From contig CAZVJQ010000014.1 in NCBI GenBank assembly GCA_964627125.1, positions 1-38,811 on the forward strand: DNA of 38,811 nt, in the 5' to 3' direction. The notes beneath the pieces were generated by a model that made no database searches, was not told the origin of the DNA, and worked only from the letters and a program-made list of their open reading frames with translations. The DNA comes from Fastidiosipila sp964627125. Its GTDB lineage: Bacteria; Bacillota; Clostridia; Saccharofermentanales; Fastidiosipilaceae. Shown here piece by piece: positions 1 to 9,247 of the stretch (positions are counted from its first letter, which is position 1; every line of letters begins with the position of its first letter). The translations under genes were made by a program, and so were the position numbers.

Positions 1-54
1 TTCCGTAGTAGGTGCAACGGTAGTTACATTTGTATCTTCTCTTAGAATTAATGA

Positions 55-384
55 CTAGATATTTTCAACATTTGACTCTCTACCAGTAGCTAAGAAGCCA
101 ATCTCATAACCCATATGTCCTGATACTAAATTTAAGGACTCAGGGTATGAAAATACCACCCTGACGTTAGTTAAATCTGTATCACCTACATTTACGGTTC
201 GAGTTGAAATATCAATTTGCTCATTTACTCCATACTCTGTCTTCGGTGTGCTTAGCTCAGTTTGAATATATTGTTCAGATTCATTTGCATCTGACTGAGC
301 AGAAACGAAATGTTGTAATCCCAATGTTGATACAAAAACTGCCAACATTAAAATGACAAAACGCTTCATGTTTCTATTTTTCAT
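55..384 (-). CDS. Secreted protein, probably truncated by an in-frame stop
   Basis: The 109-residue product begins with a clear Sec signal peptide (basic start, hydrophobic residues about 9-25, likely cleavage after VSA). A beta-rich segment follows (about 45-105) that resembles the DUF11/CARDB-like domains of cell-surface proteins (NVG, LTNVRVVF, a Gly before a late Glu). An AGGAGGGT ribosome site at 391-398 fixes the ATG. The reading frame stops at a TAG (55-57), but the same frame continues open to the window edge and reads as SLILREDTNVTTVAPTTE, a typical strand followed by a Thr/Pro linker. This suggests a longer wall-associated protein broken by a nonsense change or a base-call error. 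UAG ends other intact genes here, so recoding is unlikely. Function is unknown. Confidence 0.6.
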   Translation of the reverse strand: MKNRNMKRFVILMLAVFVSTLGLQHFVSAQSDANESEQYIQTELSTPKTEYGVNEQIDISTRTVNVGDTDLTNVRVVFSYPESLNLVSGHMGYEIGFLATGRESNVENI

Positions 385-404
385 ATATACACCCTCCTAG
401 ATAT

Positions 405-431
405 ATTATAAAATCACGCATTTACTGCGTG
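405..431 (-). promoter_or_regulatory. -10 box with adjacent inverted repeat
   Basis: On the minus strand a perfect TATAAT (405-410) lies just before the ribosome site of the secreted-protein gene. The inverted repeat CACGCA-N5-TGCGTG (415-431) fills the spacer where a -35 would be read. No good -35 is visible, which would fit an activator- or repressor-controlled promoter. The leader would be very short. Confidence 0.35.
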
Positions 432-563
432 GACTAAATAAATAACACCCTTTAATAAGATGTTTTATGTTAACTCTTTACTAAATAACCATTAAAATTT
501 GAATATTCCAAGTATTTTTGGTAATTATTATGTAGCTATCCGCCAATTCAAGCCGCAAACAAA

Positions 564-587
564 AAACTACCCTTTTACAGGTAGTTT
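564..587 (-). terminator. Rho-independent terminator of the glycan operon
   Basis: AAACTACC (564-571) pairs with GGTAGTTT (580-587) around an 8-base loop. Read on the minus strand, the stem is followed by a run of T (566-561). It lies about 30 bases after the stop of the 201-residue gene and before the secreted-protein gene. Confidence 0.8.
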
Positions 588-618
588 CTCGTTTAAATAA
601 TAAATATCCAGTACTAAA

Positions 619-1224
619 CTAAATTTTCTCTTTAATAGTATTAATAAGGGCAATCTCTTTATTTGGATTGAACTTAATATCTTTACCATCAAATAATGCT
701 TCGAAAATATAGTCACATACACTATCAATATCTGCTAATTCGCTTACTTCCAACTCACCATCTGAAACTAAATTGAAATCAGCCACAGCATTAAATAAAT
801 CTAATAAAACTGCTTGAGCTTCTCTAATATAGTCATACTTAGGCATGTGGAATACTGATTCACCATCTGCATAGTGTGCATAATCAGGTTTTTTAGTCTT
901 GCTGACGAAGTATTCATTCGATTCATCTAAGCAAGCTGCTAAGTTTGCTTTTGCCAAGTCCACTGTTAACTCTTTTGAATGCTCATCCAAGTTAACTACA
1001 TGGTTCAATCTAGACAATACTACGTCTGTTCTAACTTTCTCAGAAACAGCTAGTGAACGTCTATCGTTTGGCGCAGTCTCGTAAAAGTTTCTCATTTTTA
1101 CGAAAACATCTGCTAAGTGGTATGTTGTGAATTCTTTTACATCGAAATTGGCATCACTAAGTCTTGTTTCTTGCTCACTTAATGCAGCTTCTAATTCGTT
1201 TCTCAATTCTTTAAGATTACTCAT
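619..1224 (-). CDS. Unknown 201-residue protein, last gene of glycan operon
   Basis: I do not recognise this family. The product is acidic, mostly helical by composition, has no signal peptide or membrane segment, and so is probably cytoplasmic. It starts with a charged helix (LKELRNELEAALSEQE), has an aromatic-rich middle (PDYAHYADGESVFHMPKYDY, about 113-132) and ends with NTIKEKI. A GGATGG ribosome site stands before the ATG. It follows the GH20 hexosaminidase by 57 bases on the same strand and is closed by the terminator at 564-587, so it is probably co-transcribed with the carbohydrate genes. That context suggests a role in sugar metabolism or its control, but nothing in the sequence proves it. 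Confidence 0.75.
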   Translation of the reverse strand: MSNLKELRNELEAALSEQETRLSDANFDVKEFTTYHLADVFVKMRNFYETAPNDRRSLAVSEKVRTDVVLSRLNHVVNLDEHSKELTVDLAKANLAACLDESNEYFVSKTKKPDYAHYADGESVFHMPKYDYIREAQAVLLDLFNAVADFNLVSDGELEVSELADIDSVCDYIFEALFDGKDIKFNPNKEIALINTIKEKI

Positions 1225-1281
1225 TCGTAAACCATCCTTTGCTTATAAATTTTTGTAGGCTTTGGCAAAAACCATCCCTAC

Positions 1282-3141
1282 CTAATATTGAACTGACTCA
1301 CTTGGTCTAATTTCTCTTCCTCTAAGCATATCTGCATAGGAGAAGATAAGTTTTTCTAATCTTGGTAATGTGCTTACTTGACTGGTCTTGTACCACTCAC
1401 GCTTGTAGGCTCTCCACCAATGCTCTAATTCTGTAGCTAAGTCAACAGCATCTCTCGCTTCAAATTCAGCTACTTTACTGCCATCGTACTCGTTATGACC
1501 TATCCAAATTCCAATTTCATTCCAAAGCTCAATACCTGTGCTTAGAACTTGCGCTAATGAGCATAAGTCCTTTTGCTTCGAAATATCTGAATTTTGAATA
1601 ATTTCTAGACCTGATGCAAGTCTCTCACGGCTCTTAGGAATTCTATTGAAGTCAATTTCGTTAAACTCTTTGTCTGCCGCTTCTTGATCAGCAGCTTCGC
1701 CCCAACGAACCATTTTATCCCAAGCGAAAACATCATTTCCAGATAATTGGAATAGACCTTCCATGAATGTTTCTGTCTTATCGCCATATTCCAAATATGA
1801 AATAGCAGCATTTATTTCTTCAAATGGAACTTTATCCACCTTCCAGCTAAGAGCTGCACCATAAATAACTCCTGGAAAACTTAGTCTTGGATCATTAACA
1901 TGTCCATAGTCGCCCCAGTCAGTATTTAAGACACCGAGACTGCCGTTATTTACTGCATATTGTGACATGCGAGCAATATTTTCATATGCACTCCAGTAAA
2001 TAGGAACTATCATGTTCCAGCTACCAACACCTGGGCAAGCATAGGTTTTAGCACCTTGGTCAGCGATTCCTTTGACTTCTTCTTCACGCTGATTCCATAA
2101 GTAACCCCATGCTAGACAGATTGTCTCTTCTGGCAGTTCTTTAACTGCTTCAGGGAAACGTAAAACAATATCTCCCCAGAACATTGGAGTTTTACCTTGA
2201 GCAACTAAGTGTTCACATAGAGCCTTAATGTGCTCCATGTAAATTCTTTGCTTACCATGTTCTTCAACAAGCTCTTTACTTCTACCTAAACCTAAGTCAA
2301 AAGTCTCATCGCCACAGATATTAAACTTATCTGATGTAAATAGCGCACTATACTCATCTATTAATGAAGTAACAAAATCGATACTCTCTTGTGATGATTT
2401 AATTGTGTGTCTATTACCTGCGAATGTATATGTGAATGCGTCAGAAGATGAATCTTCTAACTCACATAACTCTTCATAAGTCTTAGTGCTTAGAATTTTA
2501 TACATGTGCCCGAAAGTCGATAAACTTGGAACTAACTCAACATGTCTATCTAAACAATATTTATCTAATTCTAAGATATCTTCAGCTGTAAGAGGTGTTT
2601 CGTCTCTCCATGCTTCAGATAATTCTTCGAATAAAAATGTATGTTCAATATAGAGTTGGAATTGATTTAGCTTGTATCTAACTAATAGATCTACTTGCTT
2701 CTTCAATGTTTCTAATGTTGGAACTCTACCTCTTGAGACATCGAAATAGTAACCTCTATCTCTTAAGTCAGCCCAGTCCTCAATTTCCACACCGATTTGG
2801 TTGAAACCATCTCTTTGGACTAATTGAATCGCTGTTTGCACACCATTTAATAACAATGTTTCACTTGCTGCGCTAACTGTTAAGCTCTCATTATTAACTA
2901 CTAATGTATAGTGATTATCTTCTACAGCTTCATCGATGACTAATCTGATGTCACCAGTTTTTGGCACTCCACGCTTAATATCTAATGTTAAGCCTAACTC
3001 CTCTTCCACCGCTGCTTGTAGCATTTGAGCGAAGAGAGTTGCTGAAGCGCTTGTATTTTCTAGAACAATTCTTGTTCTATATGTAATGTTAAATTTATCT
3101 GAAGTTTCATTGTAATTTTGTACTGCGGGAATTAATTTCAT
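1282..3141 (-). CDS. GH20 beta-N-acetylhexosaminidase
   Basis: This intracellular glycoside hydrolase (619 residues) should remove terminal beta-linked GlcNAc or GalNAc by substrate-assisted catalysis. An N-terminal GH20b-like domain (about 1-115) precedes the TIM barrel. The barrel opens with DRGYYFDVSRGRVP (about 128-141). The catalytic Asp-Glu pair is D278-E279 in the motif CGDET, and further family marks are FWGD (321-324) and NTDWGDYGH (406-414). There is no signal peptide, so the substrate must be imported. It lies 89 bases after the GH38 gene on the same strand and shares the operon with GH130 and the sugar transporter, which points to trimming of GlcNAc from N-glycan-type oligosaccharides. 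The exact linkage is inferred. Confidence 0.92.
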   Translation of the reverse strand: MKLIPAVQNYNETSDKFNITYRTRIVLENTSASATLFAQMLQAAVEEELGLTLDIKRGVPKTGDIRLVIDEAVEDNHYTLVVNNESLTVSAASETLLLNGVQTAIQLVQRDGFNQIGVEIEDWADLRDRGYYFDVSRGRVPTLETLKKQVDLLVRYKLNQFQLYIEHTFLFEELSEAWRDETPLTAEDILELDKYCLDRHVELVPSLSTFGHMYKILSTKTYEELCELEDSSSDAFTYTFAGNRHTIKSSQESIDFVTSLIDEYSALFTSDKFNICGDETFDLGLGRSKELVEEHGKQRIYMEHIKALCEHLVAQGKTPMFWGDIVLRFPEAVKELPEETICLAWGYLWNQREEEVKGIADQGAKTYACPGVGSWNMIVPIYWSAYENIARMSQYAVNNGSLGVLNTDWGDYGHVNDPRLSFPGVIYGAALSWKVDKVPFEEINAAISYLEYGDKTETFMEGLFQLSGNDVFAWDKMVRWGEAADQEAADKEFNEIDFNRIPKSRERLASGLEIIQNSDISKQKDLCSLAQVLSTGIELWNEIGIWIGHNEYDGSKVAEFEARDAVDLATELEHWWRAYKREWYKTSQVSTLPRLEKLIFSYADMLRGREIRPSESVQY

Positions 3142-3189
3142 TTTTAAGCTATCCTCATTTTGCTTTCTACAAAACTTATTGCTTTGGCC

Positions 3190-3209
3190 AGGGACGCCGA
3201 AACATCCCT
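3190..3209 (-). other. Intercistronic hairpin between GH38 and GH20 genes
   Basis: AGGGACG (3190-3196) and CATCCCT (3203-3209) form a 7-bp stem (one G-U pair in the minus-strand RNA) with a 6-base loop. No T run follows, so it is more likely an mRNA-stability or processing element than a full terminator. Confidence 0.45.
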
Positions 3210-3230
3210 AGACCCAAGCGAATAAATTAA

Positions 3231-6200
3231 CTATTTAATGCGTAGTGTGTAAATTTCGTAAGGTTTAATTGTGAACTTGATTGCGCCATCTTCAACCACA
3301 GGAGCGTCCGCTTCCTCAGCTGTTAATGAACGTTCTTGCAAGTTTACGACCTCTACTGAATCGAAATCTTTAGCCCAGTTTAAACTTACTTTGGTCAAAG
3401 CATTCTCAGATTCATACAGACGCACGATTGTACCTTCACCATTTTCTGCCTTCTTAACTGTCTCGATAATTACGTTTGGCTGATCTACAGAAACTAGTGA
3501 GAATTTCTCATTGTCTGCTGTATTATCGCGAACGATTACCTCTTGGTTAAGGTTGTAAGCTTCCTCATATGTCTTACCTTTCCAGTCACCAGCATGTGGT
3601 AATAGTGAGTAGGTAAAGTGGTGAACCTCACGGTCAGAAACTGGGTTTGGTTGGATACCTGACTTAATTAAACTTAGAGCCATTACGCCATCTTTAAATG
3701 AGTGACCATATTTTGAGTCATTCAATAAACTTACACCGTAGTGACCTTCAGACATGTCGACGAACCAGTGACCAACAGATTCAAATCTTGCTTGATCCCA
3801 GCTTGTGTTTGTGTGAATCTTACGTTTAATATTCCCGAATTGAATATCGAAGGTTGCTTCATCTGTATTAACGTTTACTGGCATTTGAACTTTCAATAAG
3901 TGTTGGAACTCATCCCAGTCAGCAACTGTTTCGAAGTCAATTCTACGGTTATTTGCGTAGAAGTGGATATCTTGAGTAATTGTAGATCTACTCTCTTTAC
4001 GTACAAGTCTTAATGTAGCTCTTACAGGACCTACTTCTGTCCACTCTGCAGACTCAACATTTGTGACATCCCAGAATTTTTCATGGTAGAAGTGATCAAT
4101 ATCCCAGTTATCGTAGTAAATTGGCTTATCTTCATACATACGTAGAAGGTTTGCACGCTTACCATTTTCAACAACTTCTCTATCATTTTCTTTATCGTAG
4201 ATTGATGTGATTAACATATCTTCATCGAAACTTACTGTGTAGAATGGAGTTTCAACTAACTTACCATCTTCAGAAACTTCGAAGGATGCTGCTACTTCTT
4301 GAGCATCTGTTAACTTAGTAAATGTCTCATAACCCTTAGCAGGTAGATTTTCTACATAAGCTATCTTTTGGCCATCTGCAGTTTCTTGAACTGGGTAAAC
4401 TGAACCATCTGCTGCTTCTAGAGCAGTAGCATCTACATCTCCTAATTCAATAACATCATTTCTTGTGTAACCATGTGGGTTGAACAAGCTTAGTTTGTCA
4501 CCTTCGCCTAGAAGATCTTTCAATCTTTCATCTTGAAGCTCTCTGATTTGCTCTTTAGCTTCCATGTATTCAACTCTAGTTACTTCGTAAACTTCATTAA
4601 TTGCAGTACCAGGTAAAATATCGTGGAATTGATTTCTCAATACCATTGTCCACATTTCGTATAGTTCATCTGTTGGGTAAGCTATACCTTCTTCTGTCAA
4701 GCTAGCAACTAGCTCTAAGTCCATAAGTGCTAATTCAGTCTTACGATTAGAACGTTTGTTGCGGCTCATAGATGTATATGTACCACGGTGATATTCAAGA
4801 TATAAGTCACCTTGCCATGTTGGCAGAGCAGGATTATCTTTAACTCTCTCTTCTAACTCTTCGAAATATTGTTGTGCAAATACTTGACGAGTTCTTGGTA
4901 GTTCAACTATCCCCTTAGCCATACGCTTCTCAGTTTCTAGCATTTCTCTTGTAGGGCCACCACCACCATCTCCATGACCGAAGGCCACTAAGACGTCGTT
5001 ATTAATATCTTTTTGTTGGTATCTATCCCATGCTCCTCTAATTGGATCTGGGTGTAATAGACCGTTATAGGTTGTGTTGAAGTCAACTTTAACATTTTGG
5101 CCGATAGCTGGAGTAGTAATCATGTGGGTTAGAACTTCACTACCGTCAATACCTTTCCACATATATGTGTCATAAGGAAGTTTATTAACTTGACTCCAAG
5201 AAATCTTGGTTGTCATGAAGTAGTCAACATCACTCTTCTTTAGTAATTGTGGTAATTGAGCATTGTAACCGAATGTATCTGGTAGCCAGTAAACTCTATT
5301 TTCGTGGCCAAAGTTATCTCTAAAGAAACCTTTACCGTAAAGAGCTTGTCTGGTTAAACTTTCACCAGATGAGATATTTGTATCCATCTCAACCCAGTTA
5401 GTACCATTAGTTTCCCAGCGACCTTCTTTAGCTCTCTCTTGAATTCTTGCGAACATTTCAGGATAGCGGTCTTTAACATATTTATAAACTTGTGGAGTTG
5501 AGTGAATGAATTTGTAGTCTGGATATTCATCCATAAGTTGTAGAACTGTTGCGAATGAACGAACTACCTTCTCTTTTGTTTGAGAAACAGTCCACCACCA
5601 TGCTACGTCGATGTGGGTATGTCCAATACATGATGCAACAACTTCATCATTTCCTGCTAAATCTGTATATAAATCTTTAGCAATGAATTTTCTAGCTTCA
5701 TCAATACTATTGTAATAAGCTTCACTATATGGCACACGTAAGTCTAATAAGTTAATGGTGTCATTCAATGATCTAACAATTGCATGCCAGCTTCTTGAAT
5801 CTTTTTCAATTCTGCCTAAACCTCTTAAAGGTACGATTATGTCGTAGTATAAATCTTTAACTTCTTCATCTACATCGACTAAATTTGTGCTCATGTAGAA
5901 TTCTGAACCAAGAGTACCTGTATATGCTTGTAAGTCAATTCTGAGTGTTTCGCCAGCTCTTCCTTCTTTAGCAATTTGAACATCAAGGTGGTTTACGTCA
6001 ACACCTTGTGTAACAACGCCATTAACGAAAACTAAGAATTGCGGATTACGCATATCTTCTCTACTGCTAAAGCTAGTATTAATCTTCATCCATACTGGCT
6101 TGCCGTCTAATTCTTCTGGAATAGTTAATTCTTGAGTAAACCAGTAGTGACCATCTGGACCATAAAATCTTGATGAGCTACCAAACTCTGTATATTCTGG

Positions 6201-6338
6201 AGCGCTTGAATCTGCTTCCTCAGGTGTGAAGAATTGTCCCTTTTTGTAATTCCAAGGACTCATTGCAAAAGTTTCTCTTCTCGAAAGTCTTCTCAACTGA
6301 TCTGTGATTGTGCGCACACGTTGATCTAATAAATTCAT
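3231..6338 (-). CDS. GH38 alpha-mannosidase
   Basis: This 1035-residue cytoplasmic enzyme should release mannose from alpha-mannosides with a zinc-assisted retaining mechanism. An N-terminal beta domain (about 1-210) is followed by the GH38 catalytic domain. HTHIDVAWWW (240-249) supplies zinc ligands H242 and D244. WLPDTFGYN (351-359) carries the nucleophile D354. HGDGGGGP (455-462) and NQFHDILPGT (569-578, zinc-site H572) complete the signature. The large C-terminal beta domains have the usual length. An AAGGG ribosome site precedes the ATG. It sits 84 bases after the GH130 gene with a stem-loop between them. With GH130 and GH20 it forms a set suited to mannose-rich N-glycan fragments. Linkage preference (alpha-1,2/1,3/1,6) cannot be read from the sequence. 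Confidence 0.95.
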   Translation of the reverse strand: MNLLDQRVRTITDQLRRLSRRETFAMSPWNYKKGQFFTPEEADSSAPEYTEFGSSSRFYGPDGHYWFTQELTIPEELDGKPVWMKINTSFSSREDMRNPQFLVFVNGVVTQGVDVNHLDVQIAKEGRAGETLRIDLQAYTGTLGSEFYMSTNLVDVDEEVKDLYYDIIVPLRGLGRIEKDSRSWHAIVRSLNDTINLLDLRVPYSEAYYNSIDEARKFIAKDLYTDLAGNDEVVASCIGHTHIDVAWWWTVSQTKEKVVRSFATVLQLMDEYPDYKFIHSTPQVYKYVKDRYPEMFARIQERAKEGRWETNGTNWVEMDTNISSGESLTRQALYGKGFFRDNFGHENRVYWLPDTFGYNAQLPQLLKKSDVDYFMTTKISWSQVNKLPYDTYMWKGIDGSEVLTHMITTPAIGQNVKVDFNTTYNGLLHPDPIRGAWDRYQQKDINNDVLVAFGHGDGGGGPTREMLETEKRMAKGIVELPRTRQVFAQQYFEELEERVKDNPALPTWQGDLYLEYHRGTYTSMSRNKRSNRKTELALMDLELVASLTEEGIAYPTDELYEMWTMVLRNQFHDILPGTAINEVYEVTRVEYMEAKEQIRELQDERLKDLLGEGDKLSLFNPHGYTRNDVIELGDVDATALEAADGSVYPVQETADGQKIAYVENLPAKGYETFTKLTDAQEVAASFEVSEDGKLVETPFYTVSFDEDMLITSIYDKENDREVVENGKRANLLRMYEDKPIYYDNWDIDHFYHEKFWDVTNVESAEWTEVGPVRATLRLVRKESRSTITQDIHFYANNRRIDFETVADWDEFQHLLKVQMPVNVNTDEATFDIQFGNIKRKIHTNTSWDQARFESVGHWFVDMSEGHYGVSLLNDSKYGHSFKDGVMALSLIKSGIQPNPVSDREVHHFTYSLLPHAGDWKGKTYEEAYNLNQEVIVRDNTADNEKFSLVSVDQPNVIIETVKKAENGEGTIVRLYESENALTKVSLNWAKDFDSVEVVNLQERSLTAEEADAPVVEDGAIKFTIKPYEIYTLRIK

Positions 6339-6383
6339 GTAATTCCCTTTCTTAGAAATTAATATTTTTAAGTTTAAATTGGG

Positions 6384-6408
6384 AACCTGAGTTAGAACAA
6401 CTCAGGTT
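6384..6408 (-). other. Intercistronic stem-loop between GH130 and GH38 genes
   Basis: AACCTGAGTT (6384-6393) and AACTCAGGTT (6399-6408) form a perfect 10-bp stem with a 5-base loop. On the minus strand no U tract follows, so it may protect or tune the upstream message rather than end it. Confidence 0.55.
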
Positions 6409-6422
6409 AAAATTGTCTTAGT

Positions 6423-7451
6423 TTATTCTGTAGCGTATCTATCTACATTGAAGTCATTTGCCTTAGTATATTCAACTAATTCATCGACTGTTGTGAAGGC
6501 CAAAGCAGTAACAGTATCTGCTGCACCATAGTACATAGCAATTCTTCCTGTCTCGCTATCTGCTAATACTGCACATGGGAAAGTAACATTAGGAACATCT
6601 CCTGTCATCTCATATAATTCATGAGGTGCTAGAACGTAATCCTTAGAACGATATAGAACTTTCCATGGTTCATCTATATCTAAGATAGCTGATCCGACTC
6701 TATATACATATCCATTAGCTGTTAGGATTACTCCGTGGTAAATTACTAACCAACCTTCATCTGTTTCTATTGGAACTGGTCCTGGACCAATCTTTAATGA
6801 TTGCCATGCGGATTTATCTCCCTTAACAGCACCCATTACAAATCTATGTCTACCCCAGTATGTTAAATCTTCACTTTGGCTAACAAAAATGTCACCAAAA
6901 GGTGTATGACCTGTATCACTTGGTCTACTTAACATCATGTAGCGTCCATTGATTTTACGTGGGAACAAAACACCATTACGGTTATATGGTAAGTAAGCAT
7001 TTTCCAATTGGTGGAAAACCTTGAAATCTTCTGTCCATGCTTGACCAATTGTCGGACCATGGTAACCATTACACCAGTTAACATAGAACTTTCCGTCCAT
7101 AGGTATAACACGTGGGTCATATCTATATTCTCTGTTCATTGTTAATTCTTCATCTTCTAATGTTTCATCTGCAACAAGGTTTATAGGTCTGTCGTCAATA
7201 TCCCAGTTAAGACCATCTTCACTAAATCCTGCGAAGATATCCATACTTACTGAGCGACTATCTGCTCTAAATACTCCTGCAAATCCATCTTTATATGGAA
7301 CTACTGCACTATTAAAAACACTGTTAGATACTGCATTTCCATCTCTACCTATTACTGGGTTCCCTGAGTACTTCCAGAAAGGTAATGGACCTTCTTCTTT
7401 TCTATCTTCCCATGGTAAGTTTGGGATTGCTGGACCAATTATTTTAGCCAT
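6423..7451 (-). CDS. GH130 beta-mannoside phosphorylase
   Basis: The 342-residue product has the five-bladed propeller signatures of GH130: GVFRADSR (59-66) with phosphate/substrate-site arginines, YDPRV (111-115) with the likely proton-donor D112, and KIGPGPVP in the C-terminal half. Members phosphorolyse beta-1,4-mannosides, giving mannose 1-phosphate. Those found beside GH38 and GH20 genes usually act on Man-beta-1,4-GlcNAc, the N-glycan core disaccharide. That substrate is inferred here from context; mannan-type oligosaccharides are an alternative. There is no signal peptide. An AAAGGG ribosome site precedes the ATG. It is the first enzyme gene after the transporter and a large stem-loop separates it from the binding-protein gene. 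Confidence 0.92.
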   Translation of the reverse strand: MAKIIGPAIPNLPWEDRKEEGPLPFWKYSGNPVIGRDGNAVSNSVFNSAVVPYKDGFAGVFRADSRSVSMDIFAGFSEDGLNWDIDDRPINLVADETLEDEELTMNREYRYDPRVIPMDGKFYVNWCNGYHGPTIGQAWTEDFKVFHQLENAYLPYNRNGVLFPRKINGRYMMLSRPSDTGHTPFGDIFVSQSEDLTYWGRHRFVMGAVKGDKSAWQSLKIGPGPVPIETDEGWLVIYHGVILTANGYVYRVGSAILDIDEPWKVLYRSKDYVLAPHELYEMTGDVPNVTFPCAVLADSETGRIAMYYGAADTVTALAFTTVDELVEYTKANDFNVDRYATE

Positions 7452-7565
7452 TTATCTTACCCTTTCTATGTTTAAAAAATTCTCGTTAATAGTATACAAG
7501 ATATGAAAATTCATTTCTTTGACCTTTTCGTTAAAATAACCAATTAATCACGTTTTATCGCAATT

Positions 7566-7606
7566 AAAGATGACGGATATGTAAATAAATACATTCCGTC
7601 ATCTTT
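7566..7606 (-). terminator. Strong stem-loop after the binding-protein gene
   Basis: AAAGATGACGGA (7566-7577) pairs perfectly with TCCGTCATCTTT (7595-7606), and ATGTA/TACAT extends the stem inward. The tail on the minus strand is only moderately T-rich. It could be a leaky terminator that keeps binding-protein mRNA high and lets part of transcription reach the GH genes. Confidence 0.6.
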
Positions 7607-7641
7607 GTAGTTGTTTTTAGATTATTGAACCATTTAGACTA

Positions 7642-9201
7642 TTATTCTGTTTCTTCTACTTCGTCGTATGTTAATACTTCACCGTCTAAGAATGCATCAA
7701 TTTGCAGTTGAACTTCATCAAGTACATCTTGCATACCTGAAGCATAAAGCTCTTCGTTCATTGTTGCCAATGTTGATGTAACATCACCAGCACCTGTATT
7801 TAAGGACGTTGCGTACTTGTTAACTACGTTATTCATAGCTGCAATTTCAGCTTCTACATTAATAGGATTAAACATGAATCCTAGTAATTCTGATGCTTCT
7901 GCTGATTCATTTTGCTCAGCAACTCTTGTCCATTGATCTTCAGGTGAACCTTCTAATGAGTATAAGTTCATGAATTGACCTTGTGAATATGCTGGTACAT
8001 TGTATCTATCTGATACTTCAGGAATCTTAGCAATTGTATTGTCAAATCCTTCTACTCTTTCATAGTGAGTTCCCTCAATACCATATGCATATAGGTTACG
8101 TAAGTAATGATCTACGTTTAGAGCTTCAATAAATTTGATAGCTTCTTCTTTTGCTTGTGATGCTCTAGAAATTACTAAGTATGAACCTTGGATACTACCA
8201 TTTGTATACATAGGTCCTAAACGAGGTTGAATTACAACTTCACCACCACGGTTAGCACCCCAACCTACTTCTGCACCATCGAAACCTTGAGCTGAGAATA
8301 CCATATCTGCATCAGCATCTTTTGAGTCACGAGTCTCTGCATCTGGATTTGTCAATCCTCTATCGAACCAATCTGATAAGATTTCAAACTTATTAACTAC
8401 ATCTGGTTGCTCATACATGTTGACAGCTTCAGTAGTACCAAATAGTACACCTACACCACCACCTAAATGCTCATACTCAAAGTTAAGTGAGTTAATACCT
8501 GTTCTGTCTAAGAACATTGGGTAAAAGTCTGGATTTTGCTCTTTTGCACTTTCTAATGCAGGAGTTAACTCATCTAGAGTGATAATATCTTGGTAAGGAA
8601 TACCATATTCTTCTACCAATGCCTTATCCCATACCCAATATTGAGTAGCTGCTGAGTCTTTAAATGCTGGGACACCAAATACTTCACCATCTGCTCTTGT
8701 TACACCTTGCCAGATATCTTCTGGGATAAGTGCCTCTAAGTTTGGAGTTGCTGGTAATAATTTAGATATGTCAGCAAATATGTCTTGCATGATAAATTCA
8801 GAAACACCTGAAATACTTGAACCAAACGCTATATCAAATGCTTCACCTGCGTTTATAGATGTATTCATGTTTGAACCATATTCATCCCATGCGAAGAATG
8901 TGATATCTACTGTGAATCCAAATTTTTCTTCAATATATTCATTAATTTCATCATTTACTACTTCCAGGTCTTCTGGAATACCACCGATTGTAAAGTACTT
9001 TAATACTGCACCTGAACCATCTTCACCTTCAGCTAAACCATCTAATTCAGCTGAGAAAACACCATTATCAGGATCTACTTTAACTTTCTCTTCACTTGCT
9101 GGTAATTCTTCTTCAACACCAGTTTGTACATTACATGCAACTGCTAGCAAAGCCATAAATGATGCTAAAACTAAACTAGTCACTTTTTTAAAGTTTTTCA
9201 T
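7642..9201 (-). CDS. Sugar ABC transporter substrate-binding lipoprotein
   Basis: This 519-residue extracytoplasmic receptor delivers an oligosaccharide to the permease pair upstream. It has a lipoprotein signal peptide with lipobox LAVAC and lipidated C23, followed by an acidic linker. The mature part has the fold and size of the large LplA-type binding proteins (INEYIEEKFGF, AFDIAFGSS, DGEVFGVPAF, then a long C-terminal helical region). An AGGAGGT ribosome site stands 6 bases before the ATG. It follows two permease genes on the same strand, 135 bases from the nearer one. The intracellular GH38/GH130/GH20 genes that follow suggest a mannose/GlcNAc-containing ligand, which is an inference. 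Confidence 0.92.
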   Translation of the reverse strand: MKNFKKVTSLVLASFMALLAVACNVQTGVEEELPASEEKVKVDPDNGVFSAELDGLAEGEDGSGAVLKYFTIGGIPEDLEVVNDEINEYIEEKFGFTVDITFFAWDEYGSNMNTSINAGEAFDIAFGSSISGVSEFIMQDIFADISKLLPATPNLEALIPEDIWQGVTRADGEVFGVPAFKDSAATQYWVWDKALVEEYGIPYQDIITLDELTPALESAKEQNPDFYPMFLDRTGINSLNFEYEHLGGGVGVLFGTTEAVNMYEQPDVVNKFEILSDWFDRGLTNPDAETRDSKDADADMVFSAQGFDGAEVGWGANRGGEVVIQPRLGPMYTNGSIQGSYLVISRASQAKEEAIKFIEALNVDHYLRNLYAYGIEGTHYERVEGFDNTIAKIPEVSDRYNVPAYSQGQFMNLYSLEGSPEDQWTRVAEQNESAEASELLGFMFNPINVEAEIAAMNNVVNKYATSLNTGAGDVTSTLATMNEELYASGMQDVLDEVQLQIDAFLDGEVLTYDEVEETE

Positions 9202-9247
9202 TTTTTACCTCCTATGTATCGAAAAACAAATTTACTTACTATCCCTC

